This document shows, in pieces, positions 55,044-64,000 of a stretch of DNA of 64,000 nt. The stretch is from Psychrobacter sp. Ps6 (GTDB taxonomy: Bacteria; Pseudomonadota; Gammaproteobacteria; Pseudomonadales; Moraxellaceae). The DNA is taken from positions 205,406-269,405 of the forward strand of contig NZ_JADQAI010000005.1 of the NCBI RefSeq assembly GCF_022129235.1, written 5' to 3'. Under the pieces are notes generated by a model. That model saw nothing but the letters and a program-made list of their open reading frames with translations. It did no database searches and was not told where the DNA came from. A program made the translations under genes and the position numbers. How positions within the stretch are numbered: the first letter of the stretch is position 1; every line of letters starts with the position of its first letter.

Positions 55044-56912
55044 TTATGTATTATTATGCAAAACACGCTCAATAATTCTCACTACGTCATCATTTTTATC
55101 TATTATCACAGGAAAGCCAGGAATATTCAGAATCTTACTTTCTATATCAATTTTTAACTTTCCATTTTCAACAGAACAGTTAAATATATTAGCTCGTTCA
55201 CCAAGAATGGTTTTGGCTAAAATATTTATGTCTTGAGTGGTCACCTGATCGTTTGTGCTTAATCTAGCTGCTGCTGGTGCTGCGATAGACAGAAGTATAT
55301 CCCTCAATGATTCAGCCTCATCAATGCGTTTACCTTCTGATGCATACTCAATACAACGAACCAAATCATCTAGCTGTTCTCTAACCTCTTGCGTTGAAAG
55401 CTGATCCAAATGGTCAATTTCATCTACAGCAGCTGTAGGCTTTCCTTCTACCGTATAAATATCAGAAGCTTGATAATATGATTCAATTGCTCCTTTTCTT
55501 AATATAAAACACCCTGAGTTTTCTAATAGTTGCAATACAACTGTAAGACGGTCTTTCATGGATGACCATTTTGCAGTATTAGCTAGATCATTCACTTCTG
55601 AGCTACTCAGACTGAATAGAGTGCAAAAAACAGCTCTTCTTTTGATGTTCTCATCAATTGATTCTCCAGCGTTGGCATAGTAAGGGTGTATTTCAGCCTG
55701 CCTAGATATATCCTCCCAATTATCATTTACTAATGAGCAAAAATCACTATATGTTGAAGATGCAAGTTTCATAGCTGACGGAGCTCCTAGCTTTGAAGCA
55801 TATGCATCTGCCGTGAATGAGTTAGCTAAAAAGCACTGGGCTAAGTCCATGTCATCTGTAAATGCATCTGCATCTGCAAGCACCACCGGTTCTTTACCGA
55901 TGAGCCTCATGAATTTGGTTACCACTGGCATTTGACCTTTACCAATTACTGGCAACAATTGAGAGCCTGCTGCTTCAAGGTGAAGCTCAAGTTTATTAGA
56001 AATGAAAGATGCAATCATGACATCACTCGGCCCCTCTACTAAGAGGGGGCGTTTGCAAAACAATGAAAGCTTATGCTCTTGTCCAAGTCGAGCAATTAAA
56101 GTTTGGAGCTTTCTATTTCTCAGTTGTCCATCATCGGGATCAAGTTGGACAGGGGGCTGATCTAAGTCATGACAAAATATAAGCGATGTCAAATCATTTG
56201 GCTTGGATATTCTTAGCATTTCAGTTGAATGTGTAGCCATAATGACTATTTTTTTATACCCGCCTTCAGAAGGATGACCAGCCGCGTTAGTGATTTCATT
56301 TAATAAAAATGACTGAAGTTGTGGATGTAGTGAAACTTCAGGCTCATCAATTAATATAGCGCCAACTTCATCATCATATAAAGCAGAGAGAATACCAACA
56401 AGATGAAGTAATCCAGAAGCCTCTCGACCCGACGAGTATGGTGTAGAGGTGGTATCCAAGCGTGCAAATACTACCTTTAGATTTCCTGCATCCCATTCAA
56501 TAATTAAATCCCGTTTAAATAGTTTTCTTAAACGTTCTTGTACCTTGATTAATATGTCTGCACGCCCAGATAGTGTGTGGAAGTCACCATTAAGCGTTTC
56601 CATTTCATGCCGTCTTGATGCGTCGCTTTTTCTACCGAAGCTTGCGTCGTCATAATTTAGGAAATTACCGCGATGACCATCATAATCTGAGCGGTATTGT
56701 TCAAGAAGTCCTAGCCTTCCAGCAGACAAAAAGCGAACTTTCTTTCCATTTAATTTAGAAGATAGTGGCTGTTTTAGACCTCTCAAAAGATGAGTCTTAC
56801 CACTCCCATTTGGTCCAATCATAATGGTTAAGCCTCCTTGAAGTGTTATATTTCTAGAAAAATTACCGTTATGGCTATTTATATTCGCTTCAATACTTAT
56901 TGGAAAACTCAC
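55044..56912 (-). CDS. OLD-family ATP-dependent nuclease (AAA ATPase plus TOPRIM)
   Basis: 622 residues. The N-terminal ABC/AAA-type ATPase has Walker A GPNGSGKT at 33-40, the signature region SSGREASGLLHLVGIL and Walker B AILIDEPEVSLHPQLQ, then MATHSTEM. A TOPRIM domain follows, with LLVEGPSDVMIASFI and VVLADADAF as its acidic metal site. This order is that of class 1 OLD proteins, nucleases linked to phage exclusion. No gajB-like helicase gene or reverse transcriptase lies next to it, so it is a stand-alone protein. The gene is flanked by unrelated housekeeping genes and is somewhat AT-rich. Defence role is inferred from the family. Confidence 0.82.
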   Translation of the reverse strand: MSFPISIEANINSHNGNFSRNITLQGGLTIMIGPNGSGKTHLLRGLKQPLSSKLNGKKVRFLSAGRLGLLEQYRSDYDGHRGNFLNYDDASFGRKSDASRRHEMETLNGDFHTLSGRADILIKVQERLRKLFKRDLIIEWDAGNLKVVFARLDTTSTPYSSGREASGLLHLVGILSALYDDEVGAILIDEPEVSLHPQLQSFLLNEITNAAGHPSEGGYKKIVIMATHSTEMLRISKPNDLTSLIFCHDLDQPPVQLDPDDGQLRNRKLQTLIARLGQEHKLSLFCKRPLLVEGPSDVMIASFISNKLELHLEAAGSQLLPVIGKGQMPVVTKFMRLIGKEPVVLADADAFTDDMDLAQCFLANSFTADAYASKLGAPSAMKLASSTYSDFCSLVNDNWEDISRQAEIHPYYANAGESIDENIKRRAVFCTLFSLSSSEVNDLANTAKWSSMKDRLTVVLQLLENSGCFILRKGAIESYYQASDIYTVEGKPTAAVDEIDHLDQLSTQEVREQLDDLVRCIEYASEGKRIDEAESLRDILLSIAAPAAARLSTNDQVTTQDINILAKTILGERANIFNCSVENGKLKIDIESKILNIPGFPVIIDKNDDVVRIIERVLHNNT

Positions 56913-57381
56913 AGCTATTCCTTATAGTTGTATTTTTTAGATAATGTTTTGCTATCAATGAACAATTAATTATAACCGATAGAAGTTTATTTTTATTAGC
57001 TATTCCACATTAAACCATCAAAAATCACCCCTACAATTTTGCACAGAACCCTACCATCACCCTGATAAGTTAGTTCTATGCGAGTACGCGGGCATAATTT
57101 TTATAAAAATATCTCTTAATTGATATGGTTCGTTATACCCCCCCCATCACCACTTAACCCATCATATTTACTCACAATTTGTATAGACCTTATCAAGAAA
57201 ATCTTGCCATAACGCCCCCAAGATCAGCCAATCACACCCCAAAAGCCATCAATTAACATTACTCCTAAACTTTCGGTTGCATCTGCTTATCATTACGCCT
57301 AGTATTTTCACCCTTAAAAGACTTTGCCCACACAAACCGTGGCTGATTCAACCCACTATTTCTCATCAAAAGGAAGATATA
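56913..57381. other. Intergenic region between OLD and methyltransferase genes
   Basis: About 470 bases without a supported gene. An eight-base C-run stands at 57138-57145. The in-frame extension of the methyltransferase upstream of 57382 lacks a ribosome binding site and family similarity. No riboswitch fold was recognised. Confidence 0.5.
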
Positions 57382-58353
57382 ATGTCAACAAATACCGTTA
57401 CTATCATCGATGGCGGCTTGGGCCGAGAACTGGCCAAACGCGGTGCGCCCTTTCGTCAACCTGAATGGTCGGCGCTGGCAATGATAGAAGCGCCTGAGAT
57501 CGTCCGTGACGTACATCGTGCCTTTATCCAAAGCGGCGCAGCGGTCATCACCACCAACAGCTATGCGCTGGTGCCTTTTCATATTGGCGAAGAGCGTTTT
57601 GCCAATCAAGCACAAGATCTGGCTACCTCAGCAGGCGAGATGGCGCGCGCTGCAGTCGAGATGGAAGGCCGCGACACTAAGATTGCAGGTTCAATCCCGC
57701 CGCTATTTGGCTCATACCGTGCCGACTTGTTTGACGCCGATCACGTCGAAGATATCGCCACGCCACTTATTAAAGGTTTGAGCGAATATGTGGATTTTTG
57801 GCTCGCAGAAACCCAAAGCTTAATCGCTGAATCTGTCGCTGTTCGTGAGCTACTGGACACGCTAGATACTGACAACAAACCATTATGGGTTTCGTTCACC
57901 TTAGAAGACAGCGAATATCTCGATGTGCCGCGTTTGCGCTCAGGTGAGACAGTAAAAGAAGCTGTCACTAAAATGACGGATCTCAATGTAGAGGCGGTGC
58001 TGTTTAACTGCTGTCAGCCAGAAGTCATTGATCAAGCGCTTGATGTGGCACAAAGCGTGCTGCAAGACAAGAATACCGCCCACATCAAACTTGGCGCGTA
58101 TGCCAACGCCTTTCCACCACAACCAAAAGACGCTACAGCGAACGATGGTCTCGATGAAGTGCGTGATGACCTAACCCCGCCTGCCTATCTGGTCTGGGCA
58201 AAAAAATGGCAAACCCAAGGCGCATCATTAATTGGCGGTTGCTGCGGTATTGGACCTGAACACATTCAGGCATTGAGCCAGCATTTCACAAGCACTTTGA
58301 CAACAGATACTTTAACAACAGATACTTTGACAACAGGCACCTCGACAAAATAG
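57382..58353 (+). CDS. mmuM: Homocysteine S-methyltransferase
   Basis: 323 residues from the ATG after AAAAGGAAG. The TIM-barrel family start TIIDGGLGRELAKRG is present, and the zinc-binding cysteines are in FNCCQPEV and GGCCGIGPEHI. It transfers a methyl group from S-methylmethionine or a similar donor to homocysteine, making methionine. The C-terminal 20 residues are an extension of TLTTD-type repeats encoded by three 15-base units. It is 10 bases upstream of a transporter gene, as in mmuP-mmuM pairs. Confidence 0.88.
   Translation: MSTNTVTIIDGGLGRELAKRGAPFRQPEWSALAMIEAPEIVRDVHRAFIQSGAAVITTNSYALVPFHIGEERFANQAQDLATSAGEMARAAVEMEGRDTKIAGSIPPLFGSYRADLFDADHVEDIATPLIKGLSEYVDFWLAETQSLIAESVAVRELLDTLDTDNKPLWVSFTLEDSEYLDVPRLRSGETVKEAVTKMTDLNVEAVLFNCCQPEVIDQALDVAQSVLQDKNTAHIKLGAYANAFPPQPKDATANDGLDEVRDDLTPPAYLVWAKKWQTQGASLIGGCCGIGPEHIQALSQHFTSTLTTDTLTTDTLTTGTSTK
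58294..58338 (+). repeat. Three 15-base tandem repeats at the 3' end of the methyltransferase gene
   Basis: ACTTTGACAACAGAT at 58294-58308, ACTTTAACAACAGAT at 58309-58323 and ACTTTGACAACAGGC at 58324-58338. They encode TLTTD, TLTTD, TLTTG and keep the frame, so copy number can vary without breaking the gene. Confidence 0.85.
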
Positions 58354-58363
58354 AGATCGCACG

Positions 58364-59689
58364 ATGCAAAATGGACAAAAAATTGGGCTAACCATGCTCA
58401 CTGCCATCGTGTTCAGCTCGATGGTCGGTGCGGGTATTTTTAGCTTACCGCAAAACATGGCTGAAGTGGCAGGTGTGAACGCCATCATTACGGCATGGAT
58501 CATCACCGGCGTAGGTATTTTATTCCTCGCGGGCTGCTTTTTGCATTTATCACGCCTCAAGCCTGAGCTGGATGGCGGTATTTATACCTATGCCAAAACA
58601 GGGTTTGGCGATTTGGCAGGTTTCTTTTCGGCATGGGGTTACTGGCTGTGTGCGACCATTGGCGTGGTCGGTTACTTGGTTGTGGCGTTTGCCGCACTAG
58701 GTAGCTTTATTGATACACCAACCAGTATTGTTTTTGGTGAGGGCAACACGCTGTGGGCCCTGGTCGGTGAATCTATCATTTTATGGCTGGTGCATTATTT
58801 GGTACTGCGCGGCGTTAAGCAAGCGGCCTTTATCAACTTGCTGGCGACCTTGGCAAAAAGCTTACCGCTTATTGCTTTTATTGTGTTTGCCTATTATGCC
58901 TTTGATATGCAGACATTCAACGCTGACCGCGCGGGAACGACGTTGGACGTGCCATTTATGGAGCAGGTCAAAGGAACGATGCTGATCACCCTATGGGTAT
59001 TTACGGGTATCGAGGGCGCGATTGTCTTATCGCAACGTGCCAAGAGGCGCGCTGATATTGGCCGTGCTACTTATATAGGTGTGTTGTGTGCGCTGGTGTT
59101 GTACGTCGCCATTACCCTGCTCTCTCTCGGGGTCATGAGCCGCGTGGATGTGGCGGCGCTCAGCAACCCATCGATGGCTGGCATCATGGCACAAATGACG
59201 GGCGATGTGGGTAAATGGGTTATCAGTATTGGTCTTATCATCTCGGTATTGGCCTCTTATCTGAGCTGGATTCTTTATTCTGCCGAAGTGCCGTTTACCG
59301 CGGCGAAGTACAATGCGTTTCCACGTATCTTTACCAAGCAAAACGCCCAAGGCACGCCAACGGCTTCGCTCATGCTGACTAGCTTGACCGTGCAGCTGTG
59401 CTTATTGATGATCTTTTTGACCGGTAAAGGCTATAACACCTTGGTGATTATCTCCACCTCGATGATTTTGATTCCTTACTTTTTGGTTGGGGCGTATTTG
59501 GTCAAAGTATCATTTGCACAATCAGAACGCTGGAGCATCAAAGCCATCGGTCTGGGCGCAAGTGTCTACGGTATTTGGCTCATCTATGCCGCTGGCGTGG
59601 ACAACTTGCTGTTGTCCTTGCTGCTGTATATACCTGGCTTAGCGATTTTTTATTACAGCCGCTATCAATCGCGTCAACAGTTAACATAA
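58364..59689 (+). CDS. APC-superfamily amino-acid transporter, possible S-methylmethionine permease
   Basis: 441 residues with about twelve hydrophobic segments. The family motif is in the first helix (SSMVGAGIFSLPQNMAEVAG), and FTGIEGAIVLSQRAKRRADIG follows, as in basic amino-acid/polyamine antiporters (ArcD/LysP-like). Sequence style points to an arginine/ornithine-type antiporter, while position, ten bases after homocysteine methyltransferase, points to S-methylmethionine or homocysteine uptake. I cannot decide between these. A terminator follows at 59725. Confidence 0.85.
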   Translation: MQNGQKIGLTMLTAIVFSSMVGAGIFSLPQNMAEVAGVNAIITAWIITGVGILFLAGCFLHLSRLKPELDGGIYTYAKTGFGDLAGFFSAWGYWLCATIGVVGYLVVAFAALGSFIDTPTSIVFGEGNTLWALVGESIILWLVHYLVLRGVKQAAFINLLATLAKSLPLIAFIVFAYYAFDMQTFNADRAGTTLDVPFMEQVKGTMLITLWVFTGIEGAIVLSQRAKRRADIGRATYIGVLCALVLYVAITLLSLGVMSRVDVAALSNPSMAGIMAQMTGDVGKWVISIGLIISVLASYLSWILYSAEVPFTAAKYNAFPRIFTKQNAQGTPTASLMLTSLTVQLCLLMIFLTGKGYNTLVIISTSMILIPYFLVGAYLVKVSFAQSERWSIKAIGLGASVYGIWLIYAAGVDNLLLSLLLYIPGLAIFYYSRYQSRQQLT

Positions 59690-59724
59690 GCCAGCTGGTC
59701 AATAGCTCGCTCTGCTGACAATAT

Positions 59725-59750
59725 AAAAGGTCCATTTTTGGACCTTTTTT
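59725..59750 (+). terminator. Terminator of the mmuM-transporter unit
   Basis: AAAAGGTCCA at 59725-59734 pairs with TGGACCTTTT at 59739-59748 across a four-base loop, followed by T residues. Confidence 0.85.
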
Positions 59751-60592
59751 AGTGGTGATCAAGACTTCAGAGCAGAGCCAGTCATATAAACAACCGCAAA
59801 TATTAAGTATTAACAAAGAGAAATCACCACCTCTTTCCCCTCTTGCCACGGTTGAAACTTAGTCAATAACGCTTCAAAATTTTATAACAAAATATATCTT
59901 ATTGCCGAGACTCTAATTCAATCATCTCAAGGTAATCATTCGTGTACTGGTAACCATCTAATCTATTATAGACTTTGACCCTGACCGAATAGATAAATCT
60001 GATTTATTATGCGAGTCAACGCCAATGTTTGCTCCAGACTATTATCTCTTTTGCAAAAAGAATTCGTCATCAACACCAACTGTCGACGCTGTCTGGAACT
60101 GATGTGTCACTGGCTTAGTACTGACTTGATTTAGTCAGATCTAAATAGCTAAGCATCAATCATCTAATCTCAAACTTGTTAACGTTTTTCGCCTGTAAAG
60201 CTAACTACGATTTTAGTCGTGTCTTTCTATCTTAATAAGGTCGTGCTTCAACGTAATGATGCAGACCTTCCTGCTTTTTACCCTCGTCTTTTTTCCTAAT
60301 TTTATCCTTTTACTAACTACCCTAACTCAAAAATAAAACACAGTTACCTACCCCCTTCTCAATCAAGAAACGCCCTATTTTTACGCGATTAAGATACTAA
60401 GTTTTTATGTCACATTACGTACAACTTACACAATTAATTTATCGCAAACAATTATCGGCTAAATCATTACTTAATTTTGTATTAGTATGCATTGGTATTT
60501 ATCAAAAGATTGAAGATACAAGTATTTACATTGTCTATAGGCCCATTCTTTTTATATAAATTTCACTTGTTGTACCTGCTTAAGGACCAGAC
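59751..60592. other. Long non-coding leader before the glycosyltransferase operon
   Basis: About 840 bases, AT-rich, with no open frame supported by a ribosome binding site. A promoter-like pair, TTGTCT at 60531-60536 and TATATA at 60553-60558 (16-base spacer), lies 35 bases before the GT2 start. The rest could hold regulatory sites for a surface polysaccharide operon, but I could not identify any. Confidence 0.45.
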
Positions 60593-62104
60593 ATGACTGC
60601 TAACACACCAGAAGCTTTGACTAGCGCAGCACTCAGTTTTCAATTGATGACGCGAGCTGAACCTCCAGAGTTGGTTATTGCCACGATAAAGTCGTTATTA
60701 GCAGTAAAAGAAGCACGCGATGAGATTTTGATTATCGATAACAATAATAAAGAGACGTCGTTATATAAGCCATTAGCAGCATTTTGCCAAAGCTTAGACG
60801 TTAAATTGAACGTCCATTTTTATCACATCGATCGTGTCGAAGGATTCAAAGCGGGCGCTTTAAACTTGGCACTTGGATTAATGAGTCCAGACTGTAGTCA
60901 CATTGTGGTGGTCGATAGTGATTACCAGGCATTACCACATGCTAGAGCCTCTATTATACGGGCTATCGCTCAATATCCTGAGCATACCCTACTGCAGTTT
61001 CCGCAGTTTTATCGTAATGAAGGACAGCTAGATGCGCATAGCGAGTTGAATCACTATTTTAATCATCATCTGTATCGCTCTTTTAATCGCAATCGCGCCT
61101 TATCAACGGGTACTTACGCAGTCATTCGACGCTCGGATCTTTTGAGTATAGGAGGCTGGTCAGGTGCTTCTATCACTGAAGATGCTCAAATGGGCGTGCT
61201 TATGCATCGACAAGGTTTTCGTAGTCAGTTTGTGCCAGAAGTCATTGCCACGGGTTTACTGCCTAACACACTAGATGACCTAATATGTCAACGTCGACGC
61301 TGGATCTACGGCAATATGCAAGTGCTCACGGATTACCTGTCAGTTCCGTACAACTCCCCAGTTCAGTATGTCTCGCAATCTAAAAGTATGAGTGAACGTC
61401 TAGCATATATACGCGCTCATCTGTCTCAATTGAGTGCTTGGGTAAATTTCACAGGGTTCTTTATCCTTTTGCATATCTGCGCATTACTGGTGATGGTTGA
61501 TATGCTTTTGGTAAATAACGCTAACGTGTCGATGCTTACCCCTCTATATGTGGTTTATACAGGCTATGCATTTTTTATCCTTAGACGTCTATGGGCTTAC
61601 TGCCGTGATCAATCGCCTCTCAATCAACAAGTCGATAACAGCTATCAGCGACGTTTTGGCACAAAGATACGAGCATGGTTGATGCATTTGAATTTTTGGG
61701 AGATTGGTGCCTTATCATGGCTTCCGGTGCTATGGGGACGAGAGAAACCTTTTGTCTGTACGCCAAAACAAAACTATATCCAAAGTCGTCAGTCATTATT
61801 CCTTAAGAATATAGCAGCGTTACCAAAACTGCTGTTGGTGCTAAATATCATTACAGCCCTAGTCGTAGCGCCATTTTCACCGCTCTATTCTCCAGTACTA
61901 TTTATGTGTGCAGCGGCAGTTTGTATTCTTAAACTAAGCGCAGCCAAGGTAGCAATAGATAATTTCTCTGATGCTCGAGCAGATATACCAAGTATGAGTA
62001 AGGTTCTGAGACAGACTTTAAAAGTAGCCCATGAAAAGAAGACGACTATCACGACATCTTATGCGACGTCTTTATTTAAAGATAAAAAAACCATCGATTC
62101 ATAA
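60593..62104 (+). CDS. Membrane-bound family 2 glycosyltransferase
   Basis: 503 residues. The GT-A domain has D50 in IIDNN, D108-S-D110 in VVVDSDYQ, TED at 195-197 and the QRRRW motif at 233-237, the D, DxD, D, Q(R/Q)xRW set of processive GT2 enzymes such as cellulose and hyaluronan synthases. Two or three membrane helices follow (FILLHICALLVMVDMLLV, LLLVLNIITALVVAPF). It lacks the long N-terminal membrane region of BcsA. It would polymerise or extend a surface glycan at the inner membrane. First gene of a glycosyltransferase run; 60 bases of spacer follow. Confidence 0.85.
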   Translation: MTANTPEALTSAALSFQLMTRAEPPELVIATIKSLLAVKEARDEILIIDNNNKETSLYKPLAAFCQSLDVKLNVHFYHIDRVEGFKAGALNLALGLMSPDCSHIVVVDSDYQALPHARASIIRAIAQYPEHTLLQFPQFYRNEGQLDAHSELNHYFNHHLYRSFNRNRALSTGTYAVIRRSDLLSIGGWSGASITEDAQMGVLMHRQGFRSQFVPEVIATGLLPNTLDDLICQRRRWIYGNMQVLTDYLSVPYNSPVQYVSQSKSMSERLAYIRAHLSQLSAWVNFTGFFILLHICALLVMVDMLLVNNANVSMLTPLYVVYTGYAFFILRRLWAYCRDQSPLNQQVDNSYQRRFGTKIRAWLMHLNFWEIGALSWLPVLWGREKPFVCTPKQNYIQSRQSLFLKNIAALPKLLLVLNIITALVVAPFSPLYSPVLFMCAAAVCILKLSAAKVAIDNFSDARADIPSMSKVLRQTLKVAHEKKTTITTSYATSLFKDKKTIDS

Positions 62105-62277
62105 AGATCAGTACTTATAAAACTAGTACTTATAAAGATAGCGGTTTATATAAGCCAATTTTGAAACAAGGTCATTCTATTGTCTTTTATCGTTTCTATA
62201 CTAGGTTCCCTATACACCACTCTACTAACCATAACACTTATAGCCATGATGCTTATAACTATAAAGGTCTCAAAAAC

Positions 62278-63582
62278 ATGATTAGGTCTTCGAATTCACC
62301 GCTACGTATTGCCATTATTGCACATTCACTGTATCCCATTGCCCAGCCTTACGCAGGTGGTCTAGAAATGATTACCCAATTGATTTGTGATGAGCTAGTG
62401 GCGCAAGGTCATGAGGTATTGCTTTACGCTCATAAAGATAGCGAGACGAAAGCAACGTTGGTGCCATTATTGACGCGTCATGAGTTTAATAAGATGGTCT
62501 ATGATAATGAGCACGAAACGGTCGCCATGGGCCGTGAAGAGATGTACCAATATCTCACGTATCAGATAGCCTTACGAGATATTATCGAACGTGATGAGCG
62601 CGGTGAGATTGATATCGTACATAACCACAGTCTGCATCATATTCCGATGATGACAGGCCAAGCGTTTGGCGAAAGGTTTTTTACTACTTTCCATACGCCT
62701 ATCTTTCCACAGTTACGTTTGGCGCTTTTAACGCTGCGCGCTGGTACGACCACTCAATTTACAGCAATTAGTAAGCATCAACAGCAGTTATTTGCTGAAT
62801 TTGTCCCCTCACAAGTGGTATACAACGGCATCGACGTCGAATCCTTTACTGCCAATACTGAATCCCTTGGCAACAATGTTACTGGCGATGACGAGGTATA
62901 TTTTTGGTATGGACGCATTTGCCCTGAAAAAGGCACTCATTTAGCCATGCAATACTGCATGGAAGCTGGGAAAAAACTTATCATTGCAGGACCTAAAAGC
63001 AACGAAGACTACTTCAATCAAAAAGTAGCTCCTTTGTTGTTTAAAGACAATAAGAGCGGCGATGACAAACTATTCAATTACGTAGGTCATGTCACCAAGG
63101 ATGATATTAACAATTACTTGTGCCGAGCAACTGCCATGCTATTTACTAGCACTTGGGATGAGCCATACGGATTGACCTTAGCTGAGAGTTTGGCATGTGG
63201 CACACCAGTTATTGGTTTCGATGCTGGAGCCAGTGCCGAAATTATTACTCCAGAGACAGGAGTCATCGTACCTAAGAAAGATAAAGCCGCCTTTATCAAC
63301 GGTTTTTCTACGATTAAAAACATATCACGTAAAGCCTGCCGTGACCGCGCCTCACAGTTTTGTTCAGTATCAGCCATGGTAGACGGCTATATAAGATTGT
63401 ACCGAGCAGCATTAAAGAATAGAACTGCGTTAATAGAAGACAATTCAGAAAGTTATATCAACAATATCAATAGCTATGAGCTGTCTGATTTAACAAAAGA
63501 CTCCCTTCAATTTTTTAATCAAGCCATTCAAGTGCCAGTTGAAACTGATAATGATCTTGTTAGCTTTTCTGAGGGGTCGTAA
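62278..63582 (+). CDS. Family 4 glycosyltransferase
   Basis: 434 residues from the ATG giving MIRSSNSPLRIAIIAHSLYP, with AAGG ten bases upstream; a TTG at 62161 would add a 39-residue tail unlike the family. The GT-B fold shows PYAGGLEMI at the N-terminus, DIVHNHSLHH, and the C-terminal EX7E region SAMLFTSTWDEPYGLTLAESLACGTPVIGFDAGASAEII. It transfers a sugar from a nucleotide donor. It sits 170 bases after the GT2 gene, and its stop overlaps the start of the next gene (TAATG). Confidence 0.85.
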   Translation: MIRSSNSPLRIAIIAHSLYPIAQPYAGGLEMITQLICDELVAQGHEVLLYAHKDSETKATLVPLLTRHEFNKMVYDNEHETVAMGREEMYQYLTYQIALRDIIERDERGEIDIVHNHSLHHIPMMTGQAFGERFFTTFHTPIFPQLRLALLTLRAGTTTQFTAISKHQQQLFAEFVPSQVVYNGIDVESFTANTESLGNNVTGDDEVYFWYGRICPEKGTHLAMQYCMEAGKKLIIAGPKSNEDYFNQKVAPLLFKDNKSGDDKLFNYVGHVTKDDINNYLCRATAMLFTSTWDEPYGLTLAESLACGTPVIGFDAGASAEIITPETGVIVPKKDKAAFINGFSTIKNISRKACRDRASQFCSVSAMVDGYIRLYRAALKNRTALIEDNSESYINNINSYELSDLTKDSLQFFNQAIQVPVETDNDLVSFSEGS

Positions 63583-64000
63583 TGATGCGTATCGGATATT
63601 ATGCGCATCATCACGGTTCAGGACATTGCCGACAGGCAGACAAACTGGCTGCATTGCTACCTAATGATGCAAGAGCGCAATTGACAGTATTTACGAGCTT
63701 AGATGTAGCTAGCTATCGTTTTACTGCGATTGATGAACAACAAATCGTACGTTTAAATGCAGAAGATGAACGCCCGGACGACATATTAGCAGGTCGTGCA
63801 GGAGAATATTGGCAACCAGCCAGCCTACATTACTCCCCCGTAGGCAATAGCGATATCCAAAAACGCAGTCACCAAATACTAGACACTATCTTTCAACGTA
63901 AGATTGATCTAATGATTATCGATGTCAGTGCTGAGGTGGCCATGCTCTGCCGTGCGGCAAGTATTCCTTACCTTTACGTTAGGCTTCCGGGCATTCGCGA
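63582..64000 (+). CDS. GT28/MurG-like glycosyltransferase, partial at the window end
   Basis: 139 codons before the edge of the window. It begins MMRIGYYAHHHGSGHCRQA, where HGSGHxRQA is the nucleotide-sugar glycosyltransferase loop of MurG/GT28-type enzymes. DLMIIDVSAEVAMLCRAASIPYLYVRLPG resembles the Rossmann switch of the same fold. The start overlaps the GT4 stop by one base, so the genes are coupled; an adjacent second ATG at 63585 is equally possible. It is probably part of a surface-glycan locus that continues to the right. Confidence 0.75.
   Translation, partial: MMRIGYYAHHHGSGHCRQADKLAALLPNDARAQLTVFTSLDVASYRFTAIDEQQIVRLNAEDERPDDILAGRAGEYWQPASLHYSPVGNSDIQKRSHQILDTIFQRKIDLMIIDVSAEVAMLCRAASIPYLYVRLPGIR

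Noticed and set aside
57138..57145. C8 run as a phase-variation tract
   Set aside because: It lies in a non-coding stretch about 240 bases before mmuM with no promoter spacing role that I can see.
59580..59849. 89-residue minus-strand frame across the transporter end
   Set aside because: It runs through the terminator hairpin and the transporter gene; no ribosome binding site.
1..64000. tRNA, rRNA, CRISPR arrays, integrases or insertion sequences
   Set aside because: None could be recognised by eye; short RNAs without a strong signature might still be missed.

Overview
The window is a stretch of bacterial chromosome that looks like a Psychrobacter or close Moraxellaceae relative. This is judged from moderate to low GC, a chromosomal class C beta-lactamase without a neighbouring ampR, an Acinetobacter-type pqqABCDE operon followed by an M19 dipeptidase, and a dicarboxylate beta-oxidation cluster resembling the Acinetobacter dca genes. 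The assignment rests on gene content and style, not on a database match. I see no rRNA, tRNA, CRISPR array, integrase or intact insertion sequence.

Layout. 1-4.9 kb: siderophore import, with the tail of a probable binding protein, a fused FhuB-type permease and a TonB-dependent receptor behind a strong Fur box. 5.0-9.4 kb: PQQ operon, with a 24-residue pqqA, an intergenic hairpin, pqqB, pqqC, pqqD, pqqE and an overlapping dipeptidase gene. 9.5-10.3 kb: a SUKH-type immunity gene next to a frameshifted toxin tail. 10.4-17.4 kb: single enzymes on the minus strand (MDR and SDR oxidoreductases, M14 carboxypeptidase, type-B carboxylesterase, LigB-type dioxygenase, DoxX). 17.6-24.5 kb: one minus-strand 5-oxoproline/D-glutamate operon (DUF1445 protein, accB, accC, pxpB, pxpC, pxpA, NRAMP transporter, and a second carrier protein that has lost its biotin lysine). 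24.7-28.3 kb: lipoprotein, AmpC and PAP2 phosphatase.

28.3-30.9 kb is an AT-rich island with one large unrecognised protein carrying a PD-(D/E)XK nuclease signature. 30.9-38.4 kb: butanediol dehydrogenase, then an oligopeptide/nickel-type ABC importer whose promoter carries two Zur-like palindromes, suggesting zinc or metallophore uptake, and a LysR gene. 38.6-51.2 kb: a catabolic cluster (DcaP-like porin, thioesterase, acyl-CoA ligase, thiolase, 3-hydroxyacyl-CoA dehydrogenase, enoyl-CoA hydratase, acyl-CoA dehydrogenase, MFS carrier, IclR regulator, OYE reductase). It reads as uptake, CoA activation and beta-oxidation of a dicarboxylic or similar acid, and near-identical palindromes at several of its promoters point to a common regulator.

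51.5-54.9 kb: DUF1272 protein, a LysR gene divergent from a GST gene, and an MDR enzyme. 55.0-56.9 kb: a stand-alone OLD-family ATPase/TOPRIM protein, a plausible defence gene. 57.4-59.7 kb: homocysteine S-methyltransferase with an amino-acid transporter. 60.6 kb to the end: the start of a glycosyltransferase operon (GT2, GT4, GT28-like) that runs off the window.

The best candidates for something new are the Zur-box transporter, the 5-oxoproline operon with biotin carboxylase parts and a degenerate carrier, the 577-residue PD-(D/E)XK protein, and the operator family of the dicarboxylate cluster.
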